NCBI GenBank assembly: GCA_021234155.1
Contig: JAJEKV010000008.1
Coordinates: 3,051,008 to 3,115,007, forward strand
Length of the DNA: 64,000 bases
Reading direction: 5' to 3'
Source: Isoetes taiwanensis
Taxonomy: Eukaryota; Streptophyta; Lycopodiopsida; Isoetales; Isoetaceae
Shown here: positions 57,090 through 64,000 of the stretch, piece after piece
Layout: each line of letters opens with the position of its first letter
Position numbering within the stretch: position 1 is the stretch's first letter
The notes under the pieces: model-generated
What the model saw: only the letters and a program-made list of their open reading frames with translations
Database searches by the model: none
What the model was told of the DNA's origin: nothing
Made by a program: the position numbers and the translations under genes

Positions 57090-60000
57090 ATGGGATTTAA
57101 TTCGGATGGCTGGTCCGGAAGCCATAGTTCTAAGGAGGAGTTTTCACTTGATACAGAGACGGAGAGAGAGCTCCTATGGTGCAGAAACTCTGAAAGATTT
57201 GATAAATTAAGTATGAATATAGAAGAGGGGCTGGTCGGGGCTATGATTCTAAGCGAAGCTTTGAGGATAACAAAGCTGGCTATATGGCTAAAAGGGGTGG
57301 AGGGTTTAATCGAAACCCTGGAGGATATTACAGAGGCAATAGCAATAGTGAGCTGTACGTGCCTGAGACACAACCAAATGAAGACGACATGGGCTCTGAT
57401 AATGAAGACTTACAGGTATAAAATATGCTAGTTATCTCTGCATAAATATGGCCTTTCCTGCCCTAGATACATGGTACAGGTTTAATTCATAAGGCCAGAC
57501 CTGGCGTTGGATTGAACCTATGATTATGGATTGCAAGGTATGAAGTTTGAATAAAGGGAAAGCTTAAGCTGTCTAAGCACTAAAAGATGATACAAAGGGC
57601 AGCATAATAGCTAGGTGTAGCATTTTAAATAAGTCTCGATTCTTTTGATGAGAGATTTAAAGATAAGGAGAGTATAAGCAGATTGCCTAGCGGATTGGAG
57701 CACTAAAGTTGGTTACAGAAATAGTTTAAATGCTGGAATATAAGATCTTAAATAGATCTCGGTTTTGTAAAATTGATTAATGAATTCCTAAGCCTATTCC
57801 TAACCATATGAATAGAAAATCGGCCAATAAAAGTCATATGGGTACAGCCTAAAGGCCAGCTATGTATAACAACGAAATACTTGTAGTGAATTAGTGTTCT
57901 AATTCAATGTAGTTTAGATACGTTGCATATGATTAGGAAGGGATTACGGTTTGTGAATTGTATTGTTCTTGTTTGTTGCTATTGTTTGATGTACTATTTA
58001 GACGCACATAATTAGTAGATGATCGGACATCAAGAGCAAAGGGTACATTAGGTGATGGGAAGAGCCAAGAATCACCGATGTACCTTTAACCCCTTGGGTC
58101 GCTAATAGGAGTCTATCGCTAACGTTCTCATGATTGGCTGCAGGTACGTGGTGATTCTTCTCCTAATGTATCTTCTTTGCTGTTATGGTGTCTGGTCGAT
58201 CGAAATGGATGTACAGGTCTAAGATAGTTACAGTAACTTATGGACTGATTCAGCCATAATAGTTAACTCAAATTTTGGGCATATTTCTAAAAAAACCATG
58301 GCATAAGGTACTTACTCATAGGGTAAGGCCTAGTGTAATTTTTGTTAAAACTCTGTGGCGTGATGTGGTAATGGTAAATGATGATTTAAGGCATACAAGT
58401 AATGGGGCTCAAACTGCCAGCATGTATGAATACAATCCTTATTACATTTTGTAATCGGATATTTATGTAAGAGATAGCTATCTACCTTATTTTCAAATGA
58501 AAAATAAAGTACTGGAACGGCTTTATATAGTTATCATAGCTTCACATAGGTACTGTCATAATTGTATCCTTAAATCTGGCTAAGAATGTGATTGTTTTAC
58601 TGCAGTAAAGTGGATTTAAGGAATGGTCTCCAGATATATGAGATATAGTGGATATTTTATGTTGAATGATAAGAAAAGAGCAGGATAATGACATAAATAT
58701 GCTGAAGAAAAGGTCAAACTTTTACTGTTATAGGCAGTCAGAAACATTGCTGTTTGAAGGAGTATATTAAATAGAGACATATGTTCTTATAGGTCGAAAG
58801 CTGAAAGGAAGCATTCCTTATATGCTAAATGATAAACAGTGACTGCAAAAAATAACTTCGTAATAAGGACTATAGTGAAAAATTAAAAAAGGAAATACAT
58901 GGTTTGCATTAATGTTGCAGGACATGCAAATGGATTTATGACTTTAAAACTTCCTTTTGTTTCTTTTGTTAAAAAAGCAAGTTATGGTCGGTTGCATGCA
59001 TGTGCATATAACTAACAGTTATAAAGCCACAAAATTTGAAGACCTATTTCTTTTTGCTTTTATTTGAGAAATATGACAAAGAACTTTAAAGAAGGCTCCT
59101 ATTGGTTGCATGCAAGTGCAGATATAGATTGTAAATCCTTATGCATGCAAACGTATCTGAGTCCATGTATCTTTATTTAAAAATAAAAAAGGATGGTTGT
59201 GTAGACTAATAGACCAACACGTTTTAATATGGTTATTGACTGGTCTGCATGTAATTTAAAGATTGCATGATATTGGATCTTCACGTATTTGAGGATCTTT
59301 ACATGTTTTTCTTTAAAGGAGACTGAAAGGTGGCTGCGTACAGACCCACATAGTCTAGATGATATATGATCTTCATATATTCTATGGGGTTTTGTTTAGA
59401 AAAAAGTTGTAAGTCTAAGGACCTGTTACTAGTAGATAGATGCACCAGACTATGATCTCTTGATCATAGGATGGAATGATTAAGCTATGGAGGGATTGAC
59501 CGAAATAGTTAGATGTGCTAGTAGGATTGTTGTCCAAACTAGTTATGTCCGGGTTTTTTTTAGACATTTCATTTCTCTAGTTTAACTGGAGTTGCATCAC
59601 ATCTATTGGTTTTAACAGGGACAAAGTATTTGATTCTATCTTGTACTCACAAGATGGTTTGTTTCTATAGGATGATGAGGAGGCACAAGCAGACACTGTT
59701 GAGTTTGTACCTCCTGTTTGGAATAGGGACCTTGGACCAATTGGTTATGCCACGAGCAAAATTACTTGTCCAAGCAATGCTATGCAGATAGTACTATGTT
59801 GCATCAAGAATCATCAGGTACACATTCAATTACTTGAAAAAGAGGCTACTAGAAAACCTGAGGAGCTCTCGGCTATCTCCACTTGGGTTTTAATGATTGG
59901 TTGGAGCTAGTTCCAAAGCTAAATAAGCTTGACAATGACTGGGATGAAATCAGCAAGTTTATAGACGAGATATATGCTGGTCTACCAACAAAAGTATACC

Positions 60001-61221
60001 AATGCACCATGGAGGAGGATACAGCCAAGAATCATTGCTTCAAAGGAGTGTTGGCTTTTGAAAAAGCCCATAAGATAAAAAAATCCAGCCTCAGTGATGT
60101 CATTATCCAAAAGACAGCACTTAATAATGATCCAGATGATGAAGACGACCCCTTTGGGGAATCTCTGCTTTCTGAAGAAGATAAAATTGCTATGAGCAAA
60201 AAAGGAACCATCAGTGGTAATGGGGAGGATGATATGGATTTCAGTTTTACTTTACACAACTGTCACCTTTTTCCCATTATTTCTGAAAGGCTTGTTGAAA
60301 GCCATGCCATGTTCTGTAATCAAGGGATCTGGAGGACAAAGAATTTTGGAGCCTTAGCTCCGATCAGCCGAGAATCGTGGATCATGCTGGGAGGGATAAC
60401 ACCCGAGCAAGAAAAAATGGCTAAGGTAGCTTGTGAAAAAAATGGAGAAAATAGTGCACAGAGAGAAGTTTAAGCTGAAGATAGACCATCGTTTTTTTGA
60501 TAAAAAATGTAACAAAGACACATTCATATATGTAAGGCAGAAAGGACACATGGCGTATTCCACGATCAGGAGGGATGCATTCTATATTAAAAGGGTATGG
60601 AGAAGCATGTGCCCATATTTTAAATGTGTATGTGAACCGAGGGTTAAAGGTAATGCTTGTAAGGACAATATGACTTGGATTGACCACGCAGTGTGGTACA
60701 TGTTCAACAACCTAGACTATATTTTCCCTGATATGTCGGTGGTAGCACAAATGGTGTCTATGAGAAAGTTTTTGAAGACCACTCTAAAAGAAAGCATAAT
60801 TGCATACATTTCATATTTGGAAGTGAGAAATACACTTATTAGCATGACACTGTTGATGGCAGCAGACCCATGGGCAGACCTAAAGCTGAACTTCCCCGTA
60901 TGCAAAATGGCCACTATATGCGAGAAGAGCATAAAATCAGTGTCACTGATGCAAAGTGTGGAAGCTGGATCCAGCAATGTAGCAGAAAGGAAAACGAAGC
61001 AAACTAAACCCAGAACACCTTCTTATGGTACAGTCATGGGTTATGCCCCACCTCGGATTACAGTTCGACCAGTACAAAGTGGCTCAAGCATGGCCGATAA
61101 TTCCAACATTGAGCAGATCTGCACTCCAAGTGGCATAGGAGGTTCGGTCTCCAAGCAAAAACAGGAACCTATTGTTAAGGATGGAGATGGAGTCGTCCAA
61201 CAACTCACATATGACAAATAG
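57090..61221 (+). pseudogene. ORF1 of the Penelope-like element, with probable 2.26-kb intron
   Basis: Exon 1 starts at ATG 57090 (MGFNSDGWSGSHSSKEEFSL), shifts frame near 57,205 and becomes Arg-Gly-rich (YRRGAGRGYDSKR, RGGGFNRNPGGYYRGN), then acidic (MGSDNEDLQ), ending at CAG|GTATAA (57415/57416). Exon 2 starts after TTTCTATAG at 59671, in the same phase, with DDEEAQADTVEFVPPVWNRD. After a shift near 59,870 it runs through DWDEISKFIDEIYAGLP, shifts again near 60,450, and gives the conserved block VWRSMCPYFKCVC / AVWYMFNNLDYIF and a basic, Ser-rich end. RGG-type residues suggest RNA binding. Family otherwise unrecognised; a relative lies at 30,862-31,835. Confidence 0.55.
57416..59670 (+). 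other. Probable intron in the Penelope-like ORF1
   Basis: Begins GTATAA after CAG and ends GTTTGTTTCTATAG. Flanking exons are both phase 0, and the protein on each side is acidic and continuous in character. The 2,255 bp between are AT-rich with stops in all frames and no coding signal. This is an inference from splice signals and frame only. Confidence 0.5.
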
Positions 61222-61456
61222 GTATGGATACCTTTATTTATAATATGCTTTTCCTGTACAAATTCATTGCTCTTTGATGATAATTTGTACTTTAAATGCT
61301 CGGGTCATATAATGACACCATTAATAGATTATGTCTGGCCTTTCTAAGTTTAGAAAGCACCATATGACAAGTAGAGCTGACATGCCATCGTCCATGTCAT
61401 GCTGATACACTCCTTTCTCTTATTTTGAGAAAATATAGAATAATGACCAATCCAAG

Positions 61457-63596
61457 ATGACCATGATACCAACCAGATTATTTGATAGATACCTGCTTAA
61501 TAACATAGTGTTTGACTGTGGACAGATTTCTAGAACAATCACCAAGGATTGCCAAGGCAGAAATCATATGTTGGAGAATAAGGAAAAAAGTAAACGTAAA
61601 GTGGTGCACTGTTTATTTCTGTCCAAGATACTGGATAAAATCTGCATTCCAAAAATAGTGCACAGACATATGACTAAAAATCTAGGGGAGGTGGGGGAGC
61701 AGATCATGAATTTAACTATGTTTTCACTGGAGATACTTGAAAGCTTGAAAGAAATAAGCTACAAACCATATTACATTTTTGCACAAGACATTGAAGCGGT
61801 ATGTCCATGCAAATAATCAAGCTTAAAAAGAATTTATAGATCCCAAGATTGGGCATATCGGGACTACAAATCTCAAAATTGTTAAAAGCGAGTAATTCTT
61901 AGGAACCTTTTTAGTAAAGGACTTGGACATATTAGGACAAACCCAGCGATATGGAGAGACTTGAAAGCAGAATTAAGAAAAATCTGTGATGCCATATTTG
62001 AGTGGCACAAATATCAATTCCCAGATATTTGTGAAAATGATAAGATTGATGTTATTAATGGTATATTAGAGCAAGTGGCTCTCGAAATTAAAGAGGCATG
62101 TGAAAAAGTAAATCTATAAAGTTCCCACTAAATGACCCTACGGTCATAAAAAATATGGAGTGGTGACTAAAACCTATACATTTGGGGTGGATAAAGCATC
62201 CAATAACCCGTCCTTCATATGCCCAAAACACATAAAGGACATGGCCTTTAAGATTTTGGGCGAAGGGGGATTTTATGCCATTAGGAAGTGAGAAGGAAAA
62301 TCTGATACAGGACCTTAATAGGACCATTGAAGAATATATCAAAGGCATACCAGACGAGCCGAATAAACTACCTTATCTCTTGGGCTTATTTAAAGCCCAC
62401 AAATCAGAGTATAGATGGATAACTAATGCCCATGGCACCCTGTATACGGAATTAGCACAAATCATTACGGTGGTACTTAATGAAATATTGAACTTATGGC
62501 CTGAGGTATCTAAAGATTTATGTGCCAATATCAGCACATTTGTGGGCAACAAATTAAATGTGAACTGGATTATTAACTCGGTTTATGATGTAGCAATAAA
62601 TTTACCCACCAGGATTGAGGAAGTGTATGTGGCAGACATTACCAAATGCTACGAGAGCATTCCATTACTCGGGGATCATGGTATTTTGCAATACTAGTTT
62701 AAAGGTAATCCATGCGACCTGGAATTATATGAAAAATAAAAATCAGAAATTTGAACTATGGATCAAGCATTCCGATGGGGGTAATGTAACTACTAAATGG
62801 TTTAAGGCTGCCCCCAAAGGGAAAATCTTTGGTCTATGATGAGCGAAAAAAGTTTATTACCATTAACAATTGGTTGTTAGCTAATTGCTATGTCCAAATG
62901 GGTAAAAGGGATTTGGCAACGAGGTCAAGGGTATCCCAATGGGATTCTCCCTGTAGCCCTAATTGGTGCAATATTTATCTTGCATGGTTGGATTGGATTT
63001 CATCGGAAATTTAGCAAGGCAGGGGCAGATTTGAGGAAGTTAAAAATTTAAATATGTATTCCGTTATATGGATGATCTTCTCGCCATTAAGCTGTCCTAA
63101 TATTAAGAGCTTCCTTAATAAAGATGGGTGGAAAACGGACAAGAACTACAAATATATGACCTCGATTATCTTGGACATTAAGGAAGAAACCGGATATCTG
63201 AAATTTGCACCTGGAATACATTGTGGTAGCCATGCAAACTTTCTTAATATGACGATACAAGTATTTGACAGAACATTAGGCATATTTCAGACAGTGAAAT
63301 ATGATAAAAGGCTAGCACTACCCTTTAATTCTATAAGGTTTGTGCATGCATGCAGCTGCAGGCCATATTTCCAAGCCAGGAATGTGGTCATCTCACAGAT
63401 TATGCCATGTCTATACGTAAACTCTAATCCCAGCAAAGCAGCAAAAGATATTATGGAGTTGGTACAACAGTTTGTCTCCAACGGATTTGATGAAGCTGGT
63501 ATGAAGAAAAGAATTGTCAAGTATATTAAAGCCAGTGATTTCCCTGGAATCAAATTTGACATCAACGTCCTGCTAGAAATGATCAAAGAATACTAA
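61457..63596 (+). pseudogene. Penelope-like reverse transcriptase
   Basis: Ordered motifs in changing frames: an N-terminal helical region (61,457-62,120), TFGVDKASNNPSFICPKHI (62,170-62,250), LPYLLGLFKAHKSEYRWI and VVLNEIL (62,370-62,490), VADITKCYESIPL (motif A, Asp kept, ~62,630), GIPMGFSP/PNWCNIYL (motif B, ~62,930), RYMDDLLAI (motif C, catalytic Asp pair, ~63,062-63,090), then the frame 63054-63596 with FLNMTIQV, VKYDKRLALPF and a thumb-like region. The DKASNN start and YDKR segment match a Penelope-like RT branch rather than LTR or LINE RTs. No endonuclease follows. At least five frame changes. Confidence 0.75.
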
Positions 63597-63663
63597 AGGT
63601 ACGCCTATGATTTTACTTGGTAATTGGATATTGTTTCTAATATAATAAACATTCTGGAGCAAA

Positions 63664-63720
63664 CTATAGGGTTGTAAAAGACCCCTACTGTAACAAGTAG
63701 GGGTCTGCTCACCCTATAAG
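63664..63720 (+). other. Two-tier hairpin near the 3' end of the Penelope-like element
   Basis: Inner stem AGACCCCTACT (63679-63689) pairs perfectly with AGTAGGGGTCT (63696-63706) around a 6-base loop. An outer stem, CTATAGGGT with ACCCTATAAG, encloses it. It lies ~70 bp after the RT stop, where a template-recognition structure would be expected. Confidence 0.75.
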
Positions 63721-63792
63721 TTACAGTGTTAAAAGTTTTTCCTTTTTTGAAAAATACAGGGGTCTTATATAACCTTACGGCAGGAGGTAGGG

Positions 63793-64000
63793 TTTTTTTT
63801 ATAATAATGATCTGCATATTCCATGTTTTGGGAGAAGCAATTATATTGGAAGGGTACAGTCTGCACGGTTGTAATAACCAAATTAGACAGTGCTCAAAAT
63901 AATGTTTAAACATAATAAGGTCTCTTCTTTAGTACTTGGGTTCTTTTTGGAAAGAAAATGAAAACTAACTTAAGTTATTAAGTATAGACATGGCCAAGTA
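63793..64000 (+). mobile_element. Start of a second, head-to-tail Penelope-like copy
   Basis: From TTTTTATAATAATGATCTGC onward this repeats 56,684-56,900 with roughly 95% identity and a few small indels. It runs off the window end, so the length of the second copy is unknown. Confidence 0.88.

Overview
The window reads as nuclear DNA of a plant with a large, repeat-rich genome. The evidence is one long intron-containing gene of a plant/eukaryotic family, LTR retrotransposons primed by initiator tRNA-Met, L1-type LINEs, a SINE-like pair and foldback elements. DUF7869-type transposase, Penelope-like reverse transcriptase and a fungal/plant-type chromovirus together suggest a non-seed plant (fern or lycophyte). 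That placement is inference; the sequence does not fix the species.

Layout. 1-7.5 kb: unidentified exon-like remnants, then a 2.2-2.6 kb tandem duplication carrying LINE endonuclease debris. 7.5-8.8 kb: internally deleted Ty1/copia (minus). 8.9-11.5 kb: minisatellite of a 26-bp palindrome, ending in the terminal sequence of a DNA transposon that cuts a Ty3/gypsy integrase. 11.5-20.5 kb (minus): Ty3/gypsy element with LTR, primer binding site, gag, protease, RT, RNase H and part of integrase. Between its PBS and gag lie two extra ORFs, and one is a divergent histone H3 with an intact-looking H3 N-terminus, a ~230-residue charged insertion and a complete H3 histone fold. 21.4-22 kb: inverted SINE-like copies. 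23.05-28.32 kb (plus): the one clear host gene, an ankyrin-RCC1-BTB protein (IBTK-like). 28.5-33.3 kb: foldbacks and a fragment related to the Penelope-like ORF1. 33.3-37.65 kb (plus): chromodomain-bearing gypsy with 3' LTR. 37.65-41.36 kb (minus): deleted L1-like LINE. 41.36-42.45 kb: gypsy integrase piece. 42.7-43.0 kb: MITE.

43,220-55,452 is a 12.2-kb DNA transposon, bounded by 25-bp perfect terminal inverted repeats and a 4-bp ATTG duplication. It carries (i) a plus-strand DUF7869-type transposase gene, (ii) a DUF8039-like exon, and (iii) a minus-strand, intron-containing gene. That gene has a DGQH (ParB-like) motif in its N-terminal half and an FCP1-like HAD phosphatase domain at its C terminus. 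The element also holds about 20 copies of a palindrome built on the half-site CTTTCTCGACTCG, which fall in predicted introns and flanks, plus a second class of ~90-bp hairpins. Arm pairs in both classes change together.

56.7 kb to the end: a Penelope-like retroelement lacking a recognisable GIY-YIG endonuclease, next to a (GT)59 tract and followed head-to-tail by the start of a second copy; its ORF1 appears to contain a 2.26-kb intron.

Most transposon genes carry stops and frameshifts. The host gene also shows about four small frame breaks, so base-level assembly error cannot be excluded. The strongest leads are the retrotransposon-borne histone H3 and the 12.2-kb transposon that combines a ParB-like gene with clustered palindromes.
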